The notes: generated from the sequence alone by a model not told the origin. Positions 26,271 to 38,466 are shown, counted from the stretch's first letter. The stretch: DNA of 64,000 nucleotides from Gadus chalcogrammus (GCF_026213295.1 NC_079422.1:732195-796194); one strand, 5' to 3'. Program-made: numbers and translations.

Positions 26271-26482
26271 GTCAAATGGGAAATGACTGCTTTCGCTAAA
26301 CATGCAGCTCACGTGTTTCCTGCGTTTGTGTTATTAAACCGTTACTTTATGTAACTTTTAATGATATCATCTTGTTAGAAACACGTTTATCTGAGAGCCA
26401 ACCCAGTCGCCAAAAGCATACGTCGCACTGACTGTGTACGTGAGTACTGGATTACGTCGCATTTCAACATAAAATACCATGG

Positions 26483-26562
<80 letters not shown>

Positions 26563-26617
26563 GCATTTCTCTGCTAAAACAACAACAGGTGGTGAAATGC
26601 TCCAGATCTGGATCCAC
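26271..26617. other. Spacer with (CA)n at 26484-26560
   Basis: No gene is seen. The phrase GCATACGTCGCACTGACTGTGTACG (split here by describing it as a run near 26418-26442) belongs to a fish repeat I recognise but cannot name. The CA run has one CAACCA interruption. Confidence 0.55.
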
Positions 26618-27933
26618 CATGGCCAAAAGACTTGTATGCCCCCCCCCCTTAAATAAATACTATGGCAGAATAAAGAATAAATTCATGCATTATCATTCAA
26701 CTTGAACATGTGTTTTTACAGTATAGAGTGGTGGAGGGATGACGTATGTTGGCCAACCCGGAAGTGAGCGTCGCCCTGGGTTCCCTTGACAAAAAGCAAA
26801 CAGGTTTTTCCATTGGATTTTGGATTATTGCAGAACAATTAGCATCTTTGAAGCACCTCCTCAAAAACTGAAAATAAATAAAAATAACCGTGCTCCAAAG
26901 AACGAAATGTAAACCAATGCATTCTGAATGGGAGTGTTTCTCCGATTTTTCCATGCTACACAGAACAAAATGTAAACCCATGCAAATAAAGACTTCATGG
27001 TCATAATAATTTAAATATCATTAATCTCCTGAGTGTGTAGGGTGGTATTCTATTTTTTTCAACGGGGCAGCATCCAGTCACTTGACCGTCATGGTTGCTA
27101 TGGTGGTTGCTATCGACCGCCCCCTATAATCCTTACATGGCTCTAAAAACCACACGGCAAAGGAGCTGCCGTCAATTGTGTTGTTTTTGTCATAAACTAG
27201 GGTCCGATGGTTAAAAAATAGACGGATATTCCAAGTTATCCTTAAAAGGCAGCTTGGATGTTTTTATTTTCTGCAGTTTAGACTTCTTCTGTAACCTATT
27301 TTTGAAAGCAAAACACCAAGCTCATTGATTTAACGAGGCAGGGTTATTTGAAACAATTTATTAAATAAATATTTGTTAGAGGTCATTCTTTCTCCTGAGT
27401 TTGCTTCCTATTTATGTCTAGTGTACACCCCTACTGTCCACAAGCATCCCCCCCGCCCCCTCCCCATATGGATTTGGAGAATTGTTGCCACGTCCCAGTG
27501 GTGGAGGTATCATATATATGAAAGAGGGCATTCAATTATAGCCTACTACAATGATCAATTAGGAGGCCGAAGCCCTAAAGGAAGTGATGCAATAGGTGAC
27601 TGAGTCGAGAACCTTTAAGTAAGCTGTACCTTGGGGTCTCTTATATATCAAAAGGGGTCTCAAAGGACGCATACGCTTCAACCTGTGGCTCCAGCCCTAC
27701 AGGAAATTACCCAGCAAGTGCTCCATCTCGTTGCACCTCACCCAGCGGCTCGTTCTTCCCAGTTCTTCCCAGACCTACACCCTAGCCATCCAACATGCAT
27801 ATCTGAGAATCAGGCCTCTCTTTAATAATGACAAAAAGTTATGAGAGAAATACACATGAACTTTTGTTATCTCATAAGCGGCGTGGTGCCGGCTCCTTTT
27901 GACCTTTTGACCCCAGACTTCTGGGGGAATAGC

Positions 27934-28532
27934 TGAATCAATTCATTAGTCAATCAGAAGTATGTAAATATCTTCCCGGTGGCGTAAGAGGGCAAACAAG
28001 GTGTCCTTCAACATCTACGCTTCATGAGCTACATGAGCATATTCGAACATGTTTAATGGTAGTAATTAGCTGTCGAAATTGGAGGCCTTAATCAATAATG
28101 AGCAGCTATTGATTTGCTTCCCGATAGAAATTTGTGACAAATGACATGTTATTTAGCATCTACACGTTGAGCTGAGTCCAATGACACCAAGCATGCGGGT
28201 GGTAACATGTATTTTACATGGTACACCTAGGTCTAGGACATGATATCGGTGTAGCAAGAGGGCGAGCTTGATCTCATTGGACTCAGCTTAACGTGTAGAT
28301 GCTAGATAACATGTAATTTGTCAGAAATCTCCATCGGGAAGCAAATCTATAGCTGGTCATTATTGATAAAGGCCTCCATAATCGACAGCTAATTACTACC
28401 CCCGAAACAAATTCAAATATGATCATGTGTGGCACTGTTGCAATCGCCTCGAAACGTAGATGTCAAAGCACACCTTGTTTGCCCCGTTACGCCACCGGGA
28501 AGATATTTTCATACTTCTAATGGATTGATTCA
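27934..28532. repeat. Inner palindrome, ~255-bp arms
   Basis: 27934-28184 pairs with 28273-28532. Landmarks are ATATCTTCCCGGTGGCGTAA against TTACGCCACCGGGAAGATAT, and AGCATCTACACGTTGAGCTG against its complement near 28290. The loop of about 88 bp holds CATGCGGGTGGTAACATG. Arms are visibly more diverged than the outer arms. Confidence 0.9.
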
Positions 28533-28699
28533 TGTTTTAAGGTTCTCGGAGTGAGACTTTAAGCGGCTGCAGCAGGAGTGTTGAGACGAAAGATGATATC
28601 AAGACATTTGTAGAATATTCCCATTCACATTATGATTCTTCGTCATAACATCCGACCAAACATCCTTCACATTCACCAAGCGAAGATTATGAAAGTCCA

Positions 28700-28812
28700 G
28701 GCCCCACCTTCCTGCACTCGGGGTCCGACTGGGCCAAGTTTCAGGCAGGAAGGGCCTCCCCTTCCTGCCCTCGGGGTCCGACCGGGCCAAGTTTCGGTGC
28801 GGGGGTCCCAGT
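28700..28812. repeat. Two-copy ~53-bp tandem duplication
   Basis: The phrase CTTCCTGCACTCGGGGTCCG ... GGGCCAAGTTTC is followed by CTTCCTGCCCTCGGGGTCCG ... GGGCCAAGTTTC. It lies in the single-copy spacer between the palindromes. Confidence 0.85.
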
Positions 28813-30422
28813 TAGGCCCTAGAATAAGGTATTCAAATTTCAGGGCGGTAGGACCTTCCTATCTCAAAAACTGTTTTTCCACCAAATTCTGAACCATTAG
28901 GTCTTGCAGGCTACACTTCTGAGGGGCTTTGTCCAAATGACATTCCATTTGGGAAAACTTTTTTTCTCTAAGGGCTAGAACTCCAAATCTCGGATATGTC
29001 GTTCTCTGGGCCCCGGGAAATGTGTGTAAACATTTAAGTATCCCTGGCTATCTCGAAAAGGCCGGAAAAGGGGCATGACCTCCAACAGTACAGTAAATGT
29101 ACATAAGACAGAGGTTAGTTTCTAGTCCCCATTTTTTGTGGGATGGAGGTGTACATTTGTGGCTTAAGGTGTGTAGACATGGCTGGCTTGTGGCCACGTT
29201 TTTGAAGTCTGGGGTCAAAAGGTCAAAAGGAGCCGGCACCACGCCGCTTATGAGATAACAAAAAGTTCATGTGTATTTCTCTCATAACTTTTTGTCCTTA
29301 TTAAAGAGAGGCCTGATTCTCAGATATGCATGTTGGATGGCTAGGGTGTAGGTCTGGGAAGAACTTCAGGCCAAAATCTTGCAAGCGAGCCGCTGGGTGC
29401 AGGTGCAACGAGATGGAGCACTTGCTGAGTCATTTCCTGTAGGGCTGGAGCCACAAGTTGAAGCGTATGCATCCTTTGAGACCCCCTTTGATAAAAGGGG
29501 GTCTCAAATGTTGACCCTCAGTCACCTATTGCATCACTTCCTCAAGGGCTTCGGCTTCCTAATTGATCATTTTAGTATAAATGAATGCCCTCTCTCATAT
29601 ATATGATACCTCCACCACTGGGACGTGGCAACAATTCTCCAAATCCATATGGGGAGGGGGGGGGGGATGCTTGTGGACAGTAGGGGTATACTCGACATAA
29701 ATAGGAAGCAAACTCAGGAGAAGTAATGACATCTCACAAATATTTATTTAATCAATTGTTTCAAATAACCCTGCCTCTTTAAATCAATGAGCTTGGTGTT
29801 TTGCTTTCCAAAATATGTTATAGTAGAAGTCTAAACTGCAGAAAATAAAAACATCCAAGCTGCCTTTTAAGGATACCTTGGAATATCTGCCTTTTCTCTA
29901 ACCATCGGACCCTAGTTTACGACAAAAACAACACAATGGACTGCAGCTCCTTTGCCGCGTGGTTTTTAGAGCAATGTAAGGATTATAGGGGGCGGTCGAT
30001 AGCAACCACCATAGCAACCATAACGGTCAAGTGACTGGATGCAGCCCCGTTGAAAGAAATTGAATACCACCCTACACACTCAGGATATTAATATTTAAAT
30101 TATTATGACCATGAAGTCTTTATTTGCATGGGTTTACATTTTGTTCTGTGTAGCATGGAAAAATCAGAGAAACACTCCCATTCAGAATGCATTGGTTTAC
30201 ATTTCGTTCTTTGGAGCACGGTTATTTTTATATATTTATTTATTTTCAGTTTTTGAGGAGGTGCTTCAAAGATGCAAATGTTTCAGCAATAATCCAAAAT
30301 CCAATGGCAAAACCCGTTGGCTTTTTGTCGAGGGAATCCAGGGCGACGCTCACTTCCGGGTTGGCCAACATACGTCATCCCTCCACCACTCTACTGTAAA
30401 AACACATGTTCAAGTTGAATGA

Positions 30423-30423
<1 letters not shown>

Positions 30424-30453
<30 letters not shown>
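30424..30453. repeat. (AAT)n microsatellite
   Basis: Ten AAT units at the outer end of the right palindrome arm; the left arm has only TAAAGAATAAAT there. Confidence 0.95.
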
Positions 30454-30502
30454 TCTGCCGAAGTATTTATTTAACGGGGGGGGATACAAGTCTTTTGGCC
30501 AT

Positions 30503-31889
30503 TCGTAGTGTTGATCAGCAGAGAAATAATTTGTCCGCAAAGACGGTGACGTCGCTTAGCAACGGAAGACGCTGGGATAGACAATTCACCGGACTACTAC
30601 CCATGAACGGAGCGTTCCACGGCATTGAGAAGACCCGTGTAATAATGGCCTATAATATTTCTGTTTATGGCATAGATTTCTCCTCAGATTAGGCCAATGG
30701 TAATGGTAAAATAAAAATAAAAACGCTCGATCAAAGGCCCGGCCCGAGTATAGTGGTGGGAAATATCGGCCCGACCCGGCCCGCGTCGGGCTCGGGCAGA
30801 GAATCTAAACACTGACTGGAACTACTTAGCAGGTGTCTGTAGGGCTATATCAGGAGTTAATGCACGCACTGCACACAATCAGAATCAGAGTATTCCCCCA
30901 GACCGTGGTCTAAACAATATTAGTCACGAGTTATAAACAACCCCTACACATCAATATTAATGATAACCCTGTGGAAATTGCCATAAGTGAGAGATACAAT
31001 TTCGCACGTTGAGCACACAGTTGTGTGACTCGTTTATTTAGTAAGAGAGAAACAGGAAATCAAAACGTGCTGAAGGTAAACAAATCCCGCATGGGCTCTG
31101 ACGTCATGAGACGCTCGTAATCCTTAAAAGGGACAGCGATCCCTGAACCACCAAGATAGTAAACGACATGCCTAACACAATTGAAAGAACAACACATAAC
31201 AAAATACTGTAGGTGAATTATGTTACACTCACTACAACCGATTAAATACGGTATGATTTCTAGATGTCATGGCAACGTCCGCTCGCGACACTGGACTTGC
31301 GATCGAGGCATCGACGCGGACGTTCATTCACATAGCCAAAAACAAGAGACTAGATGGCTAGATAAAATAAACATCAAGACATACAATTCTAAAAAGAACA
31401 GATGAAGCAGCTACCCTTTTTTTCCTTTGCGGTTTGCCTACAGAGCAGCGCACCTGCATTTAATATATCCGTGTATTGTCACAATTTCTCAGTATCAAAG
31501 GTGAAAGTAGAAACGGGTGGCAAAAAGCTGTCGTATTGTTAGTTATCACAGACAATTTTAAGTAGAAACGGGTGGCCAAAAGCTGTCATTTGTTAATTAT
31601 CACAGACAATTTTCAACAATGAATGATCTGTACGGAGCTCCATAAGGGACATTAGGGAGAACGCTCCCAGACAGAACCTTAGTTTGGAAGTCATGCTTAG
31701 TGACACGACAAATAGCCTACTTCCAATTGAAATACAAAATTTTGAAAATAGGCCTACGTGTCCCTGATCATGTTTCAATAGATTAAATAACGTGACAGTG
31801 TCACTTATTTTCGTGACACCATACCCGTACTTCCATGAGTATACTTAAAGGAAGTATACTATCCGCACTGTCTACTACGTTAATTTTTC
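30503..31889. other. Mixed repeat debris, no gene seen
   Basis: It includes GGCCCGGCCCGAGTATAGTG-type sequence near 30740, common in fish hAT repeats, and a 56-bp direct duplication (AGAAACGGGTGGCAAAAAGC at 31507, AGAAACGGGTGGCCAAAAGC at 31563). I cannot resolve element borders. Confidence 0.5.
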
Positions 31890-32710
31890 AGATGTGAGTG
31901 CTGTTCCAAATCGAGTACTCCGTGGTGCACAAACCGGAAATTACGATCACGTTTGCCGCCGTGGCTCCTCCCCCGCAATAAACATCCCGCTTTGAACGGT
32001 GAACTCTTTACGCCTAGCAGCTATAAAAAGCTATAAAAAGCTATAAAAACTACAAAATGACTCTATTAATGCAGACTATGTGGGAAATGCGCAGACTTTG
32101 GCTCAGCCTGGCTCCGCCTCTTTCGCTATGTAGCTAAGATGGCTGCCGTTGAGTACGGGGAGTGTCCTTCGATCCACACTTCACGATTACGCCTCGTGCC
32201 CACTGCACCGTCAGTCAACGGACGTGGGAAGGGCGTGGCTGACGGATGGGGGAGTAGTCTTTGCAGAGGCATCCGTCAGCCAATCAAATCGCTTCGCCGG
32301 GTTCTTCCCGCTTCTTCCTGCTTGTTGCGAGGCAAGATGACCCGCTTTCCCGCTTTCCAGTATCGTCAGAGCCCGAGTCGCGTCACAGTGCTTAAATTTG
32401 CATACGCGATCTGATTGGATGACGGAACCGTCGCTGCCGAAAAAGTTGAACATTTTTCTACTTTCTGACGGTGGCGAACGCTCCAACTGAACGGACGGAT
32501 CCACAATGCAATGCGCGTCCGTCCCCATTCAAAGTCAATGGGCAACGGTCAACTGACGGAGGTAGTGGGCACGGGGCGTTAGCCCGTTTTGAGAACGGCA
32601 TCCGGGTCCTTGAAGTATACTTCTTTTCGCCGGATCTGAATTGAAACGTACTGCGTACTCAAATTTTGGCTAGTAAGTACGGACAGTACGGGTATTGGAA
32701 CACGGCACTG
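31890..32710. mobile_element. Non-autonomous DNA transposon hosting a MITE
   Basis: The left side reads AGTGCTGTTCCAAATCGAGT at about 31898. The right side reads ACGGGTATTGGAACACGGCACT to about 32708, an imperfect inverted repeat of about 25 bp. The interior has three copies of GCTATAAAAA at 32020-32050 and is split by the Harbinger MITE at 32190-32578. Borders and TSD are uncertain. Confidence 0.5.
32190..32578. mobile_element. PIF/Harbinger-type MITE copy 1, TSD TTA
   Basis: Ends CGCCTCGTGCCCACTGC and GTAGTGGGCACGGGGCG form inverted repeats, extended by GTCAGTCAACGG against CAACGGTCAACTGAC. TTA flanks both sides (32187-32189 and 32579-32581). Length is 389 bp. A near-identical second copy is at 42220-42607. 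A short open frame over most of it is incidental. Confidence 0.9.
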
Positions 32711-33056
32711 TACTTACGTGACACAAACCAGCACGGCAAACGTTCTCTCCCGCTTGAGATGACGTCTTTCTTTATAGGTTCATGGGTCTGATTCGCCAAT
32801 TTCCCATGCTGATATCCCCGGAGATTCTCGGGCATCTTCAACAATTTGGCTATAGATTACACGCTAAATAATATAATTATAGCCTAATTATATATATAGC
32901 CTATACATATATATAGGCAGTATATATAATTAGGCAATATATATATATATACATATAGCATTTTTTGGCATAAACATAACTAGGGTGGACTGTACTAACT
33001 GCGCACACCTTTTCTGAAGCCTCTCTCTCGCTCTCTCTCTCTCTCTCTGTCCCTCC

Positions 33057-33097
<41 letters not shown>

Positions 33098-33547
33098 CCT
33101 CCCTCTCTCTCTTTCTCTCTCTCTCGTACCGTTTTGTGGAGCACGTTCATTGTCTGACAACACTCCCATTCAGAAAGCATTGGTTTACATTTCGTTCTGT
33201 GTAGCACGCAAAAAGTCGGACTATCGTACTCTGGAACACGCTTTAATAGATTAACGTTCGTGCGCATGAGCAAGCAATCGCGTGATACCGGGTTGGACAA
33301 GTCCACATTTCAATTTTTTTTTTGGAATTGATGGACGTCGTGTCCCCCGGCCAAAGAGGACACGACATCCATCAATTGTTATTAAAAAAACATATTAAAA
33401 GATTTTTACTATTGATTTTGGCCTTGGTCCGAATTTCATTTAGTTTGGTTCCGGATCCGGACCGGAGTCCGCAAATTAAGTACCCCTGGTCTAGACCGTG
33501 GCCGTGAAACCGATTTAGAGTGAAGGCGTCTTGACCGTGAGGTTGCT
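32711..33547. other. Spacer with (CT)n, a hairpin and a hAT-type tip
   Basis: A CT-rich tract runs from 33017 to 33125. At 33140-33240, ACTCCCATTCAGAAAGCATT and CATTTCGTTCTGTGTAGCAC repeat part of the palindrome arm (near 30173 and 26900). 33280-33296 is the exact complement of 25929-25945. 33326-33345 and 33358-33377 form a hairpin with one mismatch (GATGGACGTCGTGTCC). 33440-33488 ends ...AAGTACCCCTG, the reverse complement of a CAGGGGTACTT hAT tip. Confidence 0.6.
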
Positions 33548-35453
33548 ATGGATATCGAGAAGCTGAAACGAGACACTGACATTGAGAGACTGAGAACAGA
33601 GTCTGAACTTCTGAGACAGAGGTTTAATTTGATTGCGGAGGAGAAAATGCGGGGTACTGAAGCTGGGATTCGAGGTTGGGCGTAGAGGCAAACCTCTCAA
33701 ATATGATTAGGTTTTTACCAGAATTTAAGGACCAAGACCTGGAAAAATTTTCCTCCCTCTTTGAGGGGTTTGCCGATCAGCAGGATTTGGATGATGCGGA
33801 GCGCACTTTGCTTTTACAAGCAGTTCTCTTGGTGCGCGCCTAAGACGCATATGTGGCGTTGTCAGCGGTTGAGCGTAGGTGCTACAAGCCGGTGAAGACA
33901 GCGGTACTGCAGGGTTACGAACAAGTGCCAGAGTTTTACAGGCAGCATTTTAGAAATTGGAGGAAAGGTGACCAACAAACATACTCTGAAGTGGCCAGAG
34001 ACCTTGTTGGTTATTTTAACCTCTGGTGTTCCGCAGTCAATGTAGCAAGCTTGGACCAACTGGGTGACTTAGTGGTATTGGAGCAGTTTATAAACATTGT
34101 ACCAGAGCATCTGGCTGCCTTTATCAATGAGCACAAGGTTAAAACACAGCAGAGGCTGCCGCACTCTCGGACAAGTATGCTTTGACTCATAGAAATAACA
34201 GTGGGGACTTTGTACAACCTAGACCTGTCAGTCACACTCGAGATGAGCGTCAGACAACACGTTACCATGGGAACAATAGTGGTCAGTTTGTGGTTAGACA
34301 GGATTCCTCATATAGGAATAAGGCTGAATCTGAAAGGTGCAATTATTGTGGGGAAAGTGGTAATTGGAAGAAGGACTGTCCGTCACTACAGAATAAACTC
34401 ACAAGCAGGTCAAACTTCAGCAGACCATACTCCGCTAAAGGGGTTGGATGCGTGGCGAATGTTCGTCAGTCGAATCCCGCACCCAACGATGAGCAGGTGA
34501 ACCAAATCCCTACGGAGGGTACTGCTTCGGAAGGGGGTTCAGGCTGTGGGGTGCCGGGCCGTCCTGTGGAAGGCCAGTGCTTTTCTGAATCCGCTTTTGG
34601 GCACGTAGGTGAAGGCTACACTAGAGTGTTAACTGCGTGTGCGGTTACTCGTGCAAACAGTCATTCGCAGGTCATGGATGGGTCGAGTGCAAATAAACGT
34701 GCATGCCCACAAATACCGAATTGGCCATCAACGTTAGAACGTGATGATTTTATTCTGGCTCAGAAAGAAGATGATGGGTTAACAGAATTAAGGGATGGGG
34801 TTTTGTCAGGGAAAGAATTGCAGAGAGCAGACCAGGGATATTTGAGTCATGATGGATTGCTTAACCGTAAATTTGTATCCTTGAAAGATTGAGACGTTGT
34901 GCCAAGGAAATACAGGGAACAAGTGTTGAGTAGCGCATGGGGAGGGAGCTGGACACTTCGGGGTGAATAAGACATATGATCGGCTACTACAGCATTTCTA
35001 ATGGCCGCGATTGACGCGTGATGCGTCAGCGTTTATTAAAACATGTCATACCTGTCAAATAGCTGGTGAGCCGAATCAGTGGGACAGCCATTTGAACATC
35101 TGTTAATAGACTGTGTTGGTCCACTACCCCCATTGAAGTCGGGTTTGAAATATTTGTGGACCGTAATGTGCCAAGCAACGAGATATCCCGCAGCATTCCT
35201 GATAAGGAGTATACACACAAAGTCCATCGTTAAAGCCCTGTCTCAATTTAACTCAGTTTTTGGGATTCCGAAAGTAATTCAATCTGTCCGTGGCAGGAAT
35301 TTCACTTCCAAGATGTTTGCAGAGGTTTTGAATCAACTTCGGGTGAAGCATAGCCTGAGTAGCACATGTCCTCCCCAGGGCCAAGGTGCGCTCAAGCCAT
35401 TAAATTCCACCTTAAAGGAGCATTTCACCGGTGGAGGCATGAATATGTATTGA
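33548..35453 (+). pseudogene. Ty3/Gypsy retrotransposon: gag and integrase remnants, RT missing
   Basis: Gag-like coding starts at 33548 in one frame, shifts to LSNMIRFLPEFKDQDLEKFS (33696), then runs open at 33853-34185 (a helical SCAN-like capsid segment) and 34182-34892. That last part contains a zinc knuckle CNYCGESGNWKKDC in which the usual histidine is asparagine. After it comes the spacer preceding the integrase zinc-binding domain, broken by stops at 34892-35070. The integrase core follows at 35079-35453 (LIDCVGPLPPLKSGLKYLW, then VIQSVRGRNFTS where an acidic residue is expected in place of V). Protease, RT and RNaseH are absent between gag and integrase. No flanking LTRs were found. 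It is inactive. Confidence 0.82.
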
Positions 35454-37085
35454 AATTGGGTCCTATAGTCGAATAATAAAATAAAATTCTAATTTGGTGC
35501 CGTCTTGACCGAGAAAAGGCAGAGAGTGACTTTTTGGCGCTTGTGGATTGAAGACAACAACTCCCACCATGCACCACCATGCCCAGCTTCGCTGGCCACT
35601 CCCGTTTATCTAGATCTCCGCCTATCGAACACCTAGCTGTTCAATTTACCAAGCTGATACCGCAAGACTGCTTGAAAATCATTTCACACAACATTTCTAG
35701 TGAAGAGTATTAGTTGGTGAACTCAGTGAGTTAGTCCTTGTTTGTATTTCTTTCGAAATGGTGAAATTTTGCATGGAGCCATCTTCTATGTCAGATCCAG
35801 TACCTTCCGCCATTGTACTTCAGTTTTATCAACAGCCTCTGTTAGCTTAGCTTCAGACGCTGTGGATGTTAGCAGAGAATGTCTAATATGAGGAGAATGG
35901 GCACTCGCTGGTTAGTTCCGGTTTTCTGGAATGGTTGCAGTAATAATCTCTGTCCACGCGGGGCGCTCGTTGGCGAGTCCAGAATGAATGGAAGCCTATG
36001 GGGCTTTATCCTCAGAATCCACTTTTCTCACGATGTAATTTTTTGTCAAGTAATTTGAAAGTTGCGTTCAAAAGGTGGGGCTAAAATAATAAACTCAGCT
36101 GAATATTGCATTTTTTAAGGTCACGTATCTGTTCTAAAAAGGTCTTAAAAAAATACGATGACGTCACACATTGTCATACTGTCAGAGGTACTGCTTTACG
36201 GCATTTTCTGAAGCACTTCCCGCAACGATAATACCAGCAGTTGGAGGTAAGGCTTTTTCTTGCTTACTAGTTACCGAGCTTTAGTGAGCTAATGTAAAAA
36301 AAAGAAATGCGCGAATGTTTTACATATGTATGTAACTTACAGAGTGTTTTTTTTTTTATCCTAACTAGTGCCGATGATAAAGCTTTTTTTTTTGTATCGA
36401 TTATGAGCCATTTCTTTCTCCTGAAATAGAAACCTGGATTAGAATCATAATTTTAAGACTGCATCCACTAAGTTTACATCAGTAAACAATTTCCTAGAGA
36501 GCAGTGTTCTGTTCTGCTCCTCCTCATGCCTCTTCCTTTCTTGATCTCTACAGTTGGACATTGATGCTGTGACAACGGAGAAGTCGAGACTCAAACACTT
36601 AACTTACCTTAACCGATTGTTCGGTTAAGGTAGGCTCCAGCGCAACTTTCCCTACCAGGTGCAGCCTCAGGTAGCCTAGGACCATTCATACAGGAGCAAG
36701 CAAGAACGTTACCCTTTTCTGTCCTTGGGAAACGAAAAGACGGACAATCCGTTTCCACTGTTAGAGCAGTTTATCATTGCACATTTACGAGGCATTTCTT
36801 TTTTAAACTACCTTTATTTTCGAAAAATAGACAATGACAGATGAAATTATATTGAGCGGGACATTGACTGTATTATTATTATTATAACTTTATTCAAGAC
36901 ATAGGAAGGTCCACATAGACAGCACACTACATATATAAACACATATACATATACATACACATATATACGCATATAAACACACACACACACACTTATTATT
37001 TAAGGTGGTCATACCGTACCTACCATGTATATAACACATTGAACATTGAACACAAGAAATGGAAGAAATTCCATTATGCCCATGT
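35454..37085. other. Repeat-derived spacer, no gene seen
   Basis: 35480-36060 contains phrases of a fish repeat, such as ATTCATTCTGGACTC on the complement near 35970. Its counterpart ATTCATTCTGGACTCGCCCG occurs in direct orientation at 38237, so two ends may belong to one disrupted element. 36100-36880 is AT-rich with poly-T runs. A short CA/TA microsatellite lies at 36930-36990. Confidence 0.5.
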
Positions 37086-37100
37086 ACTTTGGCCATACAT

Positions 37101-37861
37101 CACTGGATCGGCTGGCGGCCGAGTGTGAAGCGGCTGGGATGAGGATCAGCACCGCTAAATCTGAGGCCATGACTCTTAGCAGGAAACCGGTGGATTGCTT
37201 ACTCCGGGTAGGAAATGAGTCCTTAGCCCAAGTGAAGGAGTTCAAGTACCTCAGGGTCTTGTTCGCGAGTGAGGGTACTATGGAGCGTGAGATTGGCCGG
37301 AGAATCGGAGCAGCGGGGGCGGTATTGCGTTCGCTTTACCGCACCGTTGTAACGAAAAGAGAGCTGAGCCGCAAGGCAAAGCTCTCGATCTACCGGTTGA
37401 TCTTCGTTCCTATCCTCACCTATGGTCATGAGGGCTGGGTGATGCCCGAAAGGACGAGGTCGCGGGTACAAGCGGCCGAGATGAGTTTTCTCAGAAGGGT
37501 GGCTGGCGTCTCCCTTAGGGATATGGTGAGAAGCTCAGCCATCCGTGAGGAACTCGGATTAGAGCCGCTGCTCCTTTACTTAGAAAGGAGTCAGCTGAGG
37601 TGGTTCAGGCATCTGGCAAGGATGCCCACTGGGCGCCTTCCTTGGGAGGTGTTTCAGGCACGTCCAGTGGGGAGGAGACCTCGGGGAAGACCCAGGACTA
37701 GGTGGAGAGATTATATCTCAACACTGGCCTGGGAACACCTCGGGATCCCCCCGTCAGAGCTGGTCAATGTGGCCCGGGAAAGGGAAGTCTGGGGCCCCCT
37801 GCTTGAGCTGCTCCCCCCGCGACCCGACCCCGGATAAGCGGACGAAAATGAGATGATGATG
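37101..37861 (+). pseudogene. Rex3-like (RTE clade) LINE 3' fragment with 15-bp TSD
   Basis: The open frame ends at a TAA near 37836 and covers the part of the RT protein after the catalytic site: LAAECEAAGMRISTAKSEAM, VKEFKYLRVLF, LTYGHEGWVM, RVAGVSLRDMVRSS, RGRPRTRWRDYISTLAWEHL, ending LLPPRPDPG. This is the usual C-terminus of fish Rex3 elements, and a short GATGAT tail follows. ACTTTGGCCATACAT flanks it at 37086-37100 and 37862-37876, a clean target-site duplication. It is 5'-truncated and lacks the catalytic residues, so it is inactive despite an unbroken frame. Confidence 0.9.
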
Positions 37862-37876
37862 ACTTTGGCCATACAT

Positions 37877-38466
37877 AACTAGGCTATATAAAAAATAAAA
37901 GGGCCTGCAGGAAAATATAAATACAGTACACAAAAAATTAACTTTGACGGAATGTTTCTGATCGTGCTTCAGCTTCAGATGCCGTCAAGAGGAGTCTCTG
38001 GTCGTAATCAGTCGCAAGTCCGTCCCTGACCAATCAGCATTCATTAGCAGAATGCTAGCGTGTACGGCCAACAACGGCCCAAACTGTAAGAAATCGAAAG
38101 GACATAAGTACTCATTCATTCGACTTTTGACCTATAATCTATATTGAACTTGCGGAATCTACAATAATATTTGCGATATTTCAACGAAAAGCAGGTGAAA
38201 GAGACATATTTAGCCGTCTAGCCCCATAGACTCCCATTCATTCTGGACTCGCCCGCGATCACACCCAGTGGATGTCTGATGGAACTACAACCAAGATCGG
38301 TACAATGGGGCGTATAGGGAGAGCCCAGGCTCTTCGTAGACGGGCTCTGATGTTAGTTTCTGCTGGTGAAGTCCCACAAACTGGCACTGCTCTAATAGGT
38401 CTGTAGCGTCAGTGGGTCCCACCCCCTATAGAGGGGTGGGACTAGTGCTTGTAGGGTAGGATTCTC
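37877..38466. other. Repeat-derived spacer, no gene seen
   Basis: It continues the sequence interrupted by the Rex3-like insertion and contains a common fish repeat segment (GACATATTTAGCCGTCTAGC at 38202). Confidence 0.5.

Larger units (their letters stand above)
26618..30502. repeat. Giant nested palindrome (inverted repeat, ~1.3-kb arms)
   Basis: The left arm 26618-27920 and right arm 29205-30502 are reverse complements over about 1.3 kb. Matched landmarks include GGCCAAAAGACTTGTAT (26621) with ATACAAGTCTTTTGGCC (30484), GGCCAACCCGGAAGTGAGCG (26752) with CGCTCACTTCCGGGTTGGCC (30348), TGGCTCCAGCCCTACAGGAA (27683) with its complement near 29450, and AAGCGGCGTGGTGCCGGCTC (27878) with GAGCCGGCACCACGCCGCTT (29230). 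Small indels occur; for example the right arm gained (AAT)10. The spacer holds a second palindrome and 672 bp of single-copy sequence. No transposase or credible gene is present. Confidence 0.93.

Noticed and set aside
32139..32414. Frames of 91-105 codons on both strands, also at 42147-42482
   Set aside because: They fall on the two Harbinger MITE copies and follow its sequence; no protein family is matched.
33853..34185. Possible host SCAN-domain gene
   Set aside because: It continues into a zinc knuckle and a Gypsy integrase on the same strand, so it is retrotransposon gag.
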